DNA from: Pterois miles
Taxonomy: Eukaryota > Chordata > Actinopteri > Perciformes > Scorpaenidae
Assembly (NCBI GenBank): GCA_947000775.1
Contig: CAMQGK010000341.1
Span: 6,586,501 to 6,650,500, forward strand
Length of the DNA: 64,000 nucleotides
Reading direction: 5' to 3'
Shown here: one piece after another, positions 21,001 to 32,907 of the stretch
How positions within the stretch are numbered: the first letter of the stretch is position 1
Layout of the letters: every line of letters begins with the position of its first letter
Position numbers and translations under genes: made by a program
Notes under the pieces: generated by a model
Told to the model about the DNA's origin: nothing
Databases searched by the model: none
Seen by the model: the letters and a program-made list of their open reading frames with translations, nothing else

Positions 21001-23937
21001 GTAGGTGCCAACGCAGACACACTGACAAAGGCTGCGGTCGAAAAGTCTTTTTCTCTTAGGAAGGTTCCTAACGGAGTGAAATGACTCGCAAGAATCTCAG
21101 TAGCAGCCGTGATAAGAGCTGCTCACAACCTCTAAATGCCAAGGAAAGGGGCTGCAGTGCTTCCTTTCCTATGTCCTTTAGCTTAGGATGCACTGGAGCG
21201 TCCTTTACCAAAGGAAAGGAGATCATGCCGTCCCACAATTCCTTGCAGCCATAACATTTAGAGTGACGCATCAATCTGCTGTTCATGAAAACAAATAATA
21301 TGCTTATGTTGCATATTGTAGCGTATTATGTTGGCTTGTTAGTGGACAGTGACATCCATCTGGTTTCAATTCATTTTGAATTATTTATTTATTTTGAACA
21401 TGTAAAACAAACAAGAATAACAAATAAAATGAACAGTAAACATATAGCAAACTTTCAATAAACAAATAATCAATATCTGTAAAGAAACATTACATGTCCA
21501 AAACGGAATGGGAAGAGTTCAGTCTACACATGGTCCTCCCCCTTCTCCATAACTCAATATTTAAAATATATTCCTTTTTTATTCATTTTTTATGAAGTCA
21601 TATTTTTCACCGCTCCACGTTAGGCCAGATAACTATTATATGTTGATGTGAAGTGTTCCAGCAGCAGAATGACCTGTGGTATCTCTGAAGTCGTCATGAA
21701 TTTTTCTTCACCTTTCCTTCATCTCATGACGTTTTCCATTGAGGTCAAGGAAAAGTGGATAGGAAATGACATCATTTTATGGCTCTTCGACCACAGCCTC
21801 ATGTCTGACGTTGTTTTGTCGGTAATGTCTGGTGTGAATTTCAATTTGGATAAATATGTCAGTCTTTCCCATCACTTAACACGCGTTAATTGTTGCAGCA
21901 TATCCTCCAGTGCTGTCCGACGTCAGCTCCGATGATGATGACGATGATGATGATTATGATGATGATGATTACCAGCATGAATCATCTGCAGAGCCAGCGG
22001 ACTTCTGCTATGTTGCCTTCCGCTTCAAGGAGGTAGGCTACAGTTTTCCTCCAGCTCCTCACCTCTCACTGCTGGTTGAGACTGTATTAATCGGTTTCTC
22101 ACTACTGAATGAACATTGAATAGAAATAACTGACAGCGGTTTTCTCTTAAATCTCCAGCAGCACAGCAGCCCCCCGCCCATGTCCACCTGCAGGCCGATG
22201 AATCGGGACCTGTTGTCAGAACCGGACGACTCCGGTGTGGACAGTGTTGAATACTCCGTCAAGGAGGCCTCCGTTAAGAAAGGCATCAAAAACTACACCA
22301 TGGACTTGTCCAAAGAGGACGACTCCGTTAAGAAAGGCATCAAAAACTACACCATGGACTTGTCCAAAGAGGACGACTCCGTTAAGAAAGGCATCAAAAA
22401 CTACACCATGGACTTGTCCAAAGAGGACGACTCCGTGAAGAAAGGCATCAAAAACTGCACCATGGACTTGTCCAAAGAGGACGACTCTGTGAAGAAAGGC
22501 ATCAAAAACTACACCATGGACTTGTCCAAAGAGAAGAAAGGCATCAAAAACTACACCATGGACTTGTCCAAAGAGGAAGACTCCGTTAAGAAAGGCATCA
22601 AAAACTGCACCATGGACTTGTCCAAAGAGGACGACTCCGTCAAGAAAGGCATCAAAAACTGCACCATGGACTTGTCCAAAGAGGACGACTCCTTGAAGAC
22701 AGGCATCAAAAACTACACCATGAACTTGTCCAAAGAGAACAAAGGCATGAAAAACTGCACCATGGACTTGTCCAAAAAGAAGAAAGGCATCAAAAACTGC
22801 ACCATGGACTTGTCCAAAGAGAAGAAAGGCATCAAAAACTGCACCATGGACTTGTCCAAAGAGAAGAAAGGCATCAAAAACTGCACCATGGACTTGTCCA
22901 AAGAGGACGACTCCGTGAAGAAAGGCGTCAAAAACTACACCATGGACTTGTCCAAAGAGGACGACTCCGTTAAGAAAGGCGTCAAAAACTACACCATGGA
23001 CTTGTCCAAAGAGGACGACTCCGTGAAGAAAGGCATCAAAAACTGCACCATGGACTTGTCCAAAGAGGACGACTCCGTGAAGAAAGGCAACAAAAACTGC
23101 ACCATGGACTTGTCCAAAGAGGACGACTCCGTTAAGAAAGGCATCAAAAACTGCACCATGGACTTGTTCAAAGAGAAGAAAGGCATCAAAAACTACACCA
23201 TGGACTTGTCCAAAGAGGACGACTCCGTGAAGAAAGGCATCAAAAACTACACCATGGACTTGTCCAAAGAGAAGAAAAGCATCAAAAACTACACCATGGA
23301 CTTGTCCAAAGAGGACGACTCTGTGAAGAAAGGCATCAAAAACTACACCATGGACTTGTCCAAAGAGAAGAAAGGCATCAAAAACTGCACCATGGACTTG
23401 TCCACAGATGACTCTGTGAAGAAAGGCATCAAAAATTGCACCATGGACTTGTCCAAAGAGGACGACTCTGTGAAGAAAGGCATCAAAAACTACACCATGG
23501 ACTTGTTCAAAGAGGAGAAAGGCATCAAAAACTACTCCATGGACTTGTCCAAAGAGGACGACTCCGTGAAGAAAGGCATCAAAAACTACACCATGGACTT
23601 GTCCAAAGAGGACGACTCTGTGAAGAAAGGCATCAAAAACTGCACCATGGACTTGTCCAAAGAGGACGACTCCATTAAGAAAGGCGTCAAAAACTACACC
23701 ATGGACTTGTCCAAAGAGGACGACTCTGGTGAGTACAGCGTTGAATACTCTTTCGAGGACAACTTTGTTGAGGACAATGACCATCGTAATGTTGATGGCA
23801 ATGTTGATGACAAAACCCTGTCAAAGCTAAATCCTCTCCTTATTCCCAGTCCAGAGACAAAATTCATGGACCTCTTGAGGAGTGCAATCAAGCCAATGAT
23901 GTGGCTGACCCTCAGCTTTGGTGCACTGTGGGACTAA
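18085..23937 (+). CDS. MAST-like serine/threonine kinase with repeat tail, copy 2 (1027 aa)
   Basis: Coding exons: 18085-18261, 19033-19118, 19309-19508, 19633-19771, 19877-20006, 20112-20334, 20627-20728, 20887-21000, 21899-22032, 22159-23937; frame continuous (3084 nt). Residues 1-442 are identical in protein to copy 1; the DNA differences seen in the kinase exons are silent (CTC for CTT in coding exon 4, ACG for ACA in coding exon 5, and ACG for ACA in coding exon 6). The tail has 29 repeat units, and the C-terminal flank reads DSGEYS where the other copies have DSGEDS. Confidence 0.85.
22270..23712 (+). repeat. Coding minisatellite of kinase copy 2 (29 units)
   Basis: A truncated first unit plus 18 long units (18 residues), nine short units (14 residues) and one 17-residue TDDSV unit. 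It carries private variants such as KGMKN and KEEDS. The order of variant units is largely the same as in copy 1, with insertions near both ends of the array. Confidence 0.97.
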
Positions 23938-23971
23938 TAAAGGAATATCTTATCTTATCTTATCTTATCTT
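23924..23971 (+). terminator. LINE-tail-like stop, poly(A) signal and TATCT repeat, copy 2
   Basis: Stop at 23935-23937 overlaps AATAAA at 23936-23941; five ATCTT repeats instead of six. Confidence 0.75.
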
Positions 23972-24330
23972 TGATAGCATGTAGAAGATTCTAGAGGCCG
24001 ATGAGCCGGGTTCTGTGTGTGTGTTTGTATATATGTATATAAATAATTTATAAATAAAAAAATGAAAAATGACAGTGGATGTAATGAATCTTTCTGAATA
24101 TAACAATAACGCTAACTAGTTAAGAGTAGCCATTAGTGAGCGTACAGTGGAGACACATAAAAAGCAAAAATAGTATTTTGGATTTTCACTATTACATTAT
24201 TCTCTCTACTGTGGCGAGCAAGATTAACATTTGTTTTTCATTGAGGGATGCCAGTTTTATGACAAACAAAGTTTTGGCATTTATACTCAAAAAATAAGGA
24301 CTTCACCATGTGCATAATAGATGACAGCGG

Positions 24331-24511
24331 GGCTGACTGCGGCTCAGAGGGTAGAGCAGGTCGTCCGCCATTTGGAAGCTCGTGGTTCCATTCCCGGTTG
24401 CTCCGGTCACACGTCGAGCAAGACACTTAAACCCAAATAGCTCCTGAAGGCATAGCCATCAGTGTGTGAATGACTATTTAGATTAGAAAGTTGGCACTTT
24501 GCATGGCAGCC
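24331..24511 (+). mobile_element. tRNA-derived SINE fragment, unit 2
   Basis: Same A-box and B-box layout as at 9510. Confidence 0.65.
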
Positions 24512-25316
24512 TCTGCTCAGTGCTGATTTATTTGTCACACAACTTACGTACTAAATTAACGCCACTTCCGGCATTATTTTCAGCCAAACTGCGATCTTTT
24601 CCTCAGCCTAACTGAGGAGTTTTCTTGTCTAAATCTAATGTTATAATACTGGAATGGGATCCAGTTGTTCCCAGTGTTTTCCCTGTGTTTCCCCTGCCCT
24701 TTTGTTTCTCGTCCTGTCTTCCCTTGTCTGTGTCCATGTATGGAAGTGTTTGTGCAGGTGAGCGTGGCCTCCAGTCTCCTCCCTGGGGCGGTTGGAGCTG
24801 GCACACCTGACCGCAATCTCCAGATATTCAACCCCTGCAGTATATCTGCCTGAGCTTACCTTCCATTCTTCACCAGATCGTTCAGTCACCCACCGTGCTA
24901 GCACACGTCTCAGGCCAAATACCTTTTGAACCTTGATTTTTCTTCGAGTGAGAGTTTTTGTACAAATCTGTCTTTTCCTGTGTCCGGTGCTGCTGTCTGC
25001 CAGCCTCTCCTGCTCCCTCACCTGCTACTCGCCTGCCTGCCTCCACTTCCCGATAGTCCACCACAGTAAACAGGGGGGTCTACACTTTGAAGTGATGCAT
25101 GAATACTAACTCTGCATGAATTTTGTAATTAAAGATCCACTACAGGTGCTCCAGCTCCCCAGTTTCATTACCACTAATTGAAGCCAATTACTTTCCAGGC
25201 TGTGTGGGTGCATGGATATAAACAGTACAGTAAACAGGGGGGTCTATGGCAAACATGGCCAATGCAGCCTTGCAGCAATCATGTTTACATGTCAAGGTGT
25301 GTCAGGGGTTGGAACT
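24512..25316. other. Unidentified repeat-like block, unit 2
   Basis: Equivalent of 9691-10495, with the same 20-nt direct repeat pair; no gene seen. Confidence 0.4.
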
Positions 25317-25963
25317 AGGGCTGTCAAAGTTAACGCGATAATAACGTGTTAACGCAAATTTGCTTTAAATTCGCCACTGATTTGTTTAACTCATTAATGC
25401 AATCAAGATTTCGGAGGGTGTAGCGGACTCAGTTTAATGGTAGAGTAAAGATACTGGTCTCACATAAAACTTGAAAACCATGAATCCATTGGTACTAACT
25501 AGTCATAGTTGACACCACAAGCTAGTCATACTAGCTTGTTGTGAAGGAGGTTAAATAACGCTCTGAACTTGTCCTAAATTTTGGTGAGGAAAAACTTCTC
25601 AAAGGGCTCCCTTGACCTCTGACCTCAATGAAAATGGGTTCTTTGGGTACCCATGAGTCTGCATTTTACAGACAGGATTTTATGATAATCGCATTGCAGC
25701 TTCAGTACACTGACACACTGACAGCTGTTGTTGCCTGTTGGGCTTGAGTTTGACATGTTAAGATTGGAGCATATTTTTATACTAAATATTATTGTTTTAT
25801 GATTTCCAGTTATGAATATATATCATACAACATATTCACCCACTCTCATGTTGATAAGGGTTTAAATACTTGACAAATCTCCTTTAAAGAACATTTTGAG
25901 CAGATGAATGAAGTGATTAATTCGCGACTAATTGTGATTAACTATTTGAATCGACTGGCAGGT
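25317..25963. mobile_element. Nonautonomous hAT-like MITE, unit 2
   Basis: Same terminal sequences as the unit 1 element; no length change. Confidence 0.7.
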
Positions 25964-26191
25964 TTAGTTTGAACATTTGGAAAAGCTAACTCTCCTGCTG
26001 ACACATTTCCGTCCAGCAACATTACATCTCTGATCTGGATGTCAGTGCACAGCCTGCCCACGAAGGTTCACAGCTAAACTCAAGCACACCTCTCAGCAAT
26101 ATTTTCCTGAGAGTTCACACTCATCAGTGTGTATTGCTAATCTTCTTATTCCACTGCCAGTCGGATTACCTGACTGCTGATTTGTTAAGAA

Positions 26192-27776
26192 GAATAAGAG
26201 AATAAGATATTCCTTTATTAGTCCCACAGTGGGGAAATTTACACGTTACAGCAGCAATACAAATAAAATAAATTAGTATATACATAATAGAAAATAGAAA
26301 AAAAGTAAAGAGAAAAAATGTGTCCATCATATCAATGATATAATTGTACATAAAGTCCTTATTGCACTTATGTCCGGTGAGTTTGTTGTGAATGTGACTG
26401 TGATTGTGGTCTACTGGGAGCAGTGCTGGTTGTGGAGTCTAACAGCTGCAGGCAGGAAGGACCTTCTGTAACGCTCCTTCGTACACTTAGGGTGTAGCAG
26501 CCTGTCACTGAAGGAGCTCTCCAGAGCTCTGATGGTGTCTCTCATGGGGTGGGAGTCCTTCTCCATCATGGATGACAGCTTAGCCGTCATCCTCCTCTCT
26601 CCCACCACCTGCACTGTGTCCAGAGAGCATCCCAGGACAGAGCTGGCCCTTTTGATGATCTTATCCAGCCTCTTCCTGTCTGTAGCTGTGATGCTGCTGC
26701 CCCAGCAAACCACTCCATAAAATATGGCTGATGCCACAACAGTGTCATAAAAAGTTTTCACTAGTGTCCCCTGCACTCCAAAAGACCTCAGTCTCCTGAG
26801 CAGATACAGCCTGCTCTGGCCTTTCTTATGGAGTGCAGAGGAGTTTGTTGTCCAGTCCAGTTTATTGTTCAGGTGAACACCCAGGTATTTATAAGATGTC
26901 ACTATCTCAATGTCTGATCCCTGGATGTTCACCGGTGTTGGAGGGGGATGAGTTTGCCTGCGGAAATCCACCACCAGCTCTTTAGTTTTCCCTGCGTTGA
27001 TCTGGAGGTGGTTCCGCAGGCACCAGTTCACAAAGTCCTGGGAAAGTTCTCTGTACTCCCCATCGTCCCCATCAGTGATGAGGCCGACGATAGCAGAGTC
27101 ATCAGAGAACTTCTGCAGGTGACAGGTTGGTGAGTTGTAAGTGAAGTCTGCAGTGTAGAGCGTGAAGAGGAACGGAGCCAGAACCGTTCCCTGCGGGGCC
27201 CCCACACTGCAGACCACCGTGTCTGAAATGAAGTCCTGTGTCCTCACAAACTGTGGGCGGTTTGTGAGGTAGTCCAGTATCCAGGATGTAAGATGTTGAT
27301 CTACCCCTGCAGTCTCCAGTTTGTCCCCCAGAAGTGTCGGCTGGATGGTGTTGAAAGCACTGGAGAAATCAAAGAACATGATCCTCACAGTGCTCCCAGG
27401 CTTCTCCAGGTGAGACAGAGCTCGGTCCACAAGGAAGATGACGGCATCATCCACCCCAATGCCAGGTTGATAGGCAAACTGTAGTGGGTCCATGGATGGA
27501 CTCACCACAGGGCGGAGATGTTGGAGGACCAGGCGCTCCAGGGCCTTCATCAGGTGGGATGTTAATGCCACCGGCCTGAAGCTGCTGGGGTCCTTGGGGT
27601 GTGGGGTCTTGGGCACAGGTACCACGCAGGCTGTCTTCCACAGTTGTGGTACCTTCCTCAGCTTCAGGCTCAGGTTGAATAGACGTCCAAAAGTCCCACA
27701 CAGCTGATCTGCGCAGGACTTCAGGAGCCTGGAGCTGATGCCATCTGGACCCGTAGCCTTCCTGTTGAATAAACCT
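26192..27776 (-). mobile_element. 5'-truncated LINE (Rex1/L2-like), unit 2
   Basis: Equivalent of 11371-12955 with the same 5' truncation point, so this was one insertion copied with the unit and not repeated insertions. Confidence 0.8.
26411..27766 (-). CDS. LINE reverse transcriptase, 5'-truncated open frame, unit 2
   Basis: The 404-codon part after the first GTG is identical in protein to the unit 1 copy; motifs A, B and C are intact (FSDD). Confidence 0.85.
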   Translation of the reverse strand, partial: NRKATGPDGISSRLLKSCADQLCGTFGRLFNLSLKLRKVPQLWKTACVVPVPKTPHPKDPSSFRPVALTSHLMKALERLVLQHLRPVVSPSMDPLQFAYQPGIGVDDAVIFLVDRALSHLEKPGSTVRIMFFDFSSAFNTIQPTLLGDKLETAGVDQHLTSWILDYLTNRPQFVRTQDFISDTVVCSVGAPQGTVLAPFLFTLYTADFTYNSPTCHLQKFSDDSAIVGLITDGDDGEYRELSQDFVNWCLRNHLQINAGKTKELVVDFRRQTHPPPTPVNIQGSDIEIVTSYKYLGVHLNNKLDWTTNSSALHKKGQSRLYLLRRLRSFGVQGTLVKTFYDTVVASAIFYGVVCWGSSITATDRKRLDKIIKRASSVLGCSLDTVQVVGERRMTAKLSSMMEKDSHPMRDTIRALESSFSDRLLHPKCTKERYRRSFLPAAVRLHNQHCSQ

Positions 27777-28820
27777 CTGTGTGTTTTCCCTCTCCTTCTT
27801 CCCTCAAGCTCTCTTTATCTTGCGAGTGTGTCCAGACAGACGATGCAGCCAGTAATCATTTGGTTGCAGCTGGTAGTATGGCAAAATTGCATCATATCCA
27901 AGAGTTCCATCTTAGACCCGCCATGAATACTACCTGAAGACATTCACGGACATGTTCTGCTCATTTTCTTGTCTGAAGGAGACGCTTTGTTTGCTTGAGT
28001 GAAACATTCCTGTAAGAACTTGCATAACAATGATGCACATTTAGCAGGGCTGGATAGTCTCCTACATCACATAGTGCTGTGTTTGTTCTTTATATTAAGC
28101 ATGCATGCAGAATTTGGAATATCTCTGCTAATTAACCTTGTGGTGTTAATTTGTGCAAAGCTTTCTAGATTGTAAATGGCCTCTCACAGCTGCTCTGTAA
28201 TGCTTGTCTGCTCCGTGTGCAACAGTTGCAAGTAAAACACCGGTCTCAGAGTGTGTAAACCGGCAAAAACAAAGGCCCTCATCTGTATCCCCTCTCAAAT
28301 ATGCATGCGTCCACATACACGCAAGCACAAAAACACGCTGGTCTTGTTCTTTCAACTCCCTCTGCAGCCCTGAAAATGCATTCAGCCCCGCTACTGCAAT
28401 GGACAAAATGTTTTTTTGTTAATTTTCTCTGTTCTGCTCCAGTCGGTGCAATGGCTAAATTGCTGCTTATTAGAGGGGATGCGGCCACACAGTGTACTAG
28501 GTCCATCCTGTTCCCCAATGTATGGGAAATGACTCCACTATTACGTGGAGGAAAGGAAAAGCATTAAGGGTGAGTGTATGCTGATGATGATCATGTGATG
28601 ATTGTTGAATTCTTAAAGCAACCTAGAACTTGCACAAACTGAGTATGCATAATAAGTATACTCAATATGCAGTATAATAGAATAGTTTAAAAAATGAGTT
28701 CGTATTTTAGCACTTCTGGTTCCCTCGTCTGGAAGTCAACAATACAAAAAACTGTTTTCTGAATGGGTTTTTAATCAGATTAAGATTTAATCAGATTTTA
28801 ACGGTTTGTTTTATGACATA
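27777..28820. other. One-kilobase stretch without recognised features, unit 2
   Basis: No gene supported. Carries the CATGCATGCAGAAT variant near 28100, shared with unit 3 but not with units 1 and 4. Confidence 0.4.
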
Positions 28821-29669
28821 CTGTCATAAAAAAAATAAAGGGAACACTAAAATATCCCATCCTAGATCTCAATGAATGAAATATTCCAGTTGAAAATCTT
28901 TATTCATTACTGTGGAATACATTGACAACAAAATAACATAAATTATCAATGTAAATCCAAATTATTATCCCATAGAGGTCTGGATTTGGACTCATACTCA
29001 AAATAAAAGTAAAAAAATCACATTACAGGTTGATCTAACGTGAGTGGAAATTCCTCAAGACAAGTCAAATTGAGGCTCAGTAGTGTGTGTTGCCTCCACG
29101 TGCCTGTACGACCTCCCTACAACGCCTGGCCATGCTCCTGATAAGGAGGCGGACGTTCTCCTGAGGGATCTCCTCCCAGACCTGGATTAAAGCATCAGTC
29201 AACTCCCGGACAGTCTGCGGTGCAACGTGGCGTTGGTGGATGGAACCAGACATGATGTCCCAGATGTGCTGGATTGGATTCAGGTCTGGAGCTGCTGACA
29301 CGCTTCAGCCACATGAGACCGAGCATTGTCATGCATCAGAAGGAACCCAGGGCCCACTGCACCAGCATATGGTCTCACAGAGGGTCTGAGGATCTCATCC
29401 CGGTACCTAATGGCAGTCAGGGTAGCTCTGGCTAGCACATGGAGGGCTGTGTTCACCTCCACAGAAATGCCTCCCCGCACCATTCCTCACCCACCGCCAA
29501 CTGGTCATGCTGGAGGATGTTGCAGGTAGCAGAAGGTTCTCCACGGCGTCTCCAGACTGTCACGTCTGTCACATGTGCTCAGTGTGAACCTGCTCTCATG
29601 TGTGAAGAGCTCAGGGCGCTAATGGTGAATCTGCCAATCTTGGTGGGTTCTGGCAAATGCTGATCGCTT
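28821..29669 (-). pseudogene. Tc1-like transposase remnant across the unit 2/3 junction
   Basis: Same deletion and frameshift as at 14000-14848. It reads RRCREVV where unit 1 has CCREVV, and VEVNTALHV where unit 1 has LEVNTALHV. Confidence 0.85.
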
Positions 29670-29683
29670 GGCGATCGTTTATA

Positions 29684-29978
29684 CAGTGGATAGAAAAAGT
29701 CTAGGCACCCCTATTAAAATACCAGGTTTTTGTGATGTCAAAACAAATGAGACCATGATAACTCATTTCAGAACTTTTCCACCTTTAATGTGACCAATAA
29801 CCTGAACAATTCAAATGAAAAACAAAGTTTTGAAACTTACAATAACCTGGTTGCATAAATATGTCCACCCTTAAACTAACACTTTGTTTGATGCACATTT
29901 TGATTCTATTACAGCACTCAGTCTTTTTGGGTAGGAGTCTATCAGCATGGCTCATCTTGACTTGGTAATATCAAGTCA
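29684..29978. mobile_element. Terminal fragment of second DNA transposon, unit 3
   Basis: As in unit 2, with the additional variant ATGTCCACCC in place of ATGCCCACCC, shared with units 4 and 5. Confidence 0.5.
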
Positions 29979-31609
29979 ATTTCTTCCCTCATGGCAAATT
30001 TCCATCCAGGTGCCTCAGGTGACTTCAGTGCTTCACTGTAGGTCTGTGGGATTCCGCACACAGCCCTGTAACAGTAATCAACAGATGCATGGTTCTTATC
30101 ATTATCAGTTCAGTCTGTTTGGTAATCCTTTAAATATCTTGGAACAACTTTTTCCCGTCTAGGATAGCGAGTGGCTTGGCTATACCTGGGTTTTGTGTCT
30201 GAGTTGGTCTCATTTTCATTTTGAACATTTTCTGCTGTTTCATCATTTTGTGACACATCTGTGTTAGTACTCTCCTCATTCTTACTTTGTGTCTGGTTCC
30301 CTGCTTTATTGTCAACTTGTGAGACATCAGTAGTGTTTTCATTTGTAGGATTTCTGCTTTCATATCTCTGGATTTCGGGATCATAATCATCAGTTTGTGT
30401 CTGTTGTTCAACTCCGCTCTCTTTGATGAACTTCACCAGTCTATGTTTGGACACTTTTTCTGTATGCGGATTAAAGACAAGGTATGCAGGGCTGTTCTTA
30501 CTGTATCCCACAAATACTCCCCTCTCACACCTGGGATCTAGTTTCTTGCTATCATGCTTGTATGCATAACACGCAGTCCCAAACACCAACATTTTCCAGA
30601 GATCAGGCTTTCTCCCTGTTAGCATTAAGTGTGGAGTATTTTTGAGTCTGTCATTGTAGCATCTATTTCGAATATGGGCAGCGTTTTGGATAGCATAAGG
30701 CCACAAAACCTTTGGTAACCCTTTGTCTAATAATAGACACCTTCCCATTTCAAAAAGAGTTCTCCACTGTCTCTAGCTTTAGCATCAGCTTGCTTATTTC
30801 TGTTATTGGTGAATTTCCCTTCTGTGCATACATTACAGTTTACCTCTGTCGGACCTGTAATTTTCATACCATCTACCAAATCTGGTCATTTTAGCACATC
30901 TTTGACATTGCAATGTCCTAAGATCTCACGCCATGTTTTCACATCACAAGTTAGGTTCCTGCACAGCATGTCATTTACTGAATCATCATACTGTTGTTGT
31001 TGATTTACCATTGTGATGTAGTGGAGTCTTTCATGCTCCTCTATGCTGAGCACCGTCCCTTCTTTGGTTATGAATCTGTCTTGTCCTTCCTTGAATATCA
31101 CGCTGGCTCCATCAGCTGTGGCCGCCTTCACAGAGATGAAGTCCTGAGGATATGATGGGATGAATAAGGCCTTCTTTAGGGTTACCAGGACAGCTTTTCC
31201 ATCAATATCACTATAGTAATACAGTAATATAATAACATAGTCTGTTATAGTTTCACCAGAGTCAGTTTGTTATACAGGGAAATAACTCTCGGCTTACCCT
31301 GGCTGGCGTGATGGTCCCGCAGTATTTACGGATCTTTTCGGCCGTCATCCGCCGCTTCCCTCATTACTAATGAGAGGCTTTTACCGTTAAGAAACCGGAT
31401 TAGCTCCGCGTAGCATTCTGCATAGTTTCTGGATCTGGGTCCACAGAAAGTATTGTGTCTTTCAAACCTTCAAGCCTCATGTGTCCCAGAAACATTACTT
31501 CCCAAAGTTTGTAGTTGTTTTGGTCTCCGTCGAAAACTAAACGTTGCCATCTTCCTCCTGTAGTCCGTTGCCTGAGCCCAGAACCTGTTGCAGCCTCCTC
31601 TTCACCCAT
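29979..31609 (-). pseudogene. Ty1/copia remnant, unit 3
   Basis: Same internal deletions. Private to units 3 and 4 are VDNKAGNQ and NEESTNT in the integrase C-terminal part. Confidence 0.85.
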
Positions 31610-31953
31610 ATTTATACAAGGACACCGGGTTTTATCGTCTCTAACTTATTGATTTTCTTCTGTCATCACAGCTGTCAGGAACAACATCTGTCACTGTGGT
31701 ACTTGGCGCTTAACAGAGTAGCGAAGCTTCCGCTCTTAAACAACTGCCGTAAAACACTAAACAACTGCCGTAAAAAAACTAAAAGCGCGACGTAAAGTCG
31801 GTGCAATAGACGTGAAACAAAACAAGTCGTAAACCCAGCAGTATCGTGACATAAATACGATTTTAGATAGAAAATACATTTTAACATAAATACAGCAGCA
31901 AGATATTTCATCTCAATATTATGAACACAAAATGTGAACACAAATAAAACTGA

Positions 31954-32273
31954 TGACGTCACATATGTCAACGAGTTTTATTCAATGCTAAGCTAGTTTT
32001 GTTGTCATGGTAACAAGTTGCGCATTTTAGCATGGTTCCAATATTCTGTTCTGATGATCAGAACTGAATATTGGAAGTTGTTGCACCTGCACGAGAGCTC
32101 ACTTTCGTTCCAGCAGACACAGAGAGCAGACACATTTCTGGTGACTCTTAGCGGCGTCGAGTATCGATAACGCGAGACTTTCCTGTGGATTCAAGCGATC
32201 AGCCCAGTGCGCACTTGGAGTTGACAGCTTGTATCGTGTGTGTCTTTGCGATCAACTTCGTGTCTTCGGAGCT
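31954..32273 (+). promoter_or_regulatory. Promoter region and noncoding first exon of kinase copy 3
   Basis: CRE at 31954-31961, opposed-CCAAT inverted repeat at 32038-32074, donor at 32274. One substitution (TTTGCG for TTTGCT near 32250) lies in the noncoding exon and is shared with unit 4. Confidence 0.6.
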
Positions 32274-32907
32274 GTAAGTATTGATTTCCTTATATCAACA
32301 CTTTATTTTAGTATTTTAAAGTTGATATCCCATAAAAAAAGCTAATTTATCAGCTAATGGGACAGTGTATTGACTCAGTCACTTCTCTGGCCATATACTT
32401 TTAGTTGAAAGGCACAGCTCTTCCTCTGCAGTTAAGTTTACGACAGTCTAGTCATCACATTGGGAGAAATCTGTGACCTGACCTCACCTACTGGTTATAC
32501 TACAGTAGGTGAGGTCATTTGTATTAATGTACATACTAATATACTGTCATTGTTTAGCTACATTTTGCTCCCATTCACTTGGTTCAAAGTGTATTGCGCT
32601 AAAGTCTTACTAGACATTACAACTACATTACAGTGTGTTGTAAAGCATTTCATTGTTTCAATGCTAGACAGCAGATTAAGCAGTTTATGCTTAATTTGAG
32701 CATCTTTGCACTGTTTTGTGCTTAATCTGGGAATAGATCTGAAGATGTTTCTGATTACTTGGACCCTCTTTACATGGCAGATCTTCAGCATCCCTTCACA
32801 CAGACCTTTAAGTCTTACTCCTGCCTAGACAGAAATAGTTATCATTATTTTAAATTCTGTTCTGTCTTTTAAATCACTTTTAGGTTTGGTCCAAGCAACC
32901 GGTCCAA

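Larger units (their letters stand above)
14610..29430. repeat. Tandem segmental duplication, unit 2 (14,821 bp)
   Basis: Colinear with unit 1. The net +212 bp is explained almost wholly by 72 extra codons in the last exon of the kinase (+216) and one fewer TATCT repeat after it (-5). It has no 12-bp insertion in coding exon 6 and keeps the CAG acceptor of coding exon 3, as in unit 1. Confidence 0.95.
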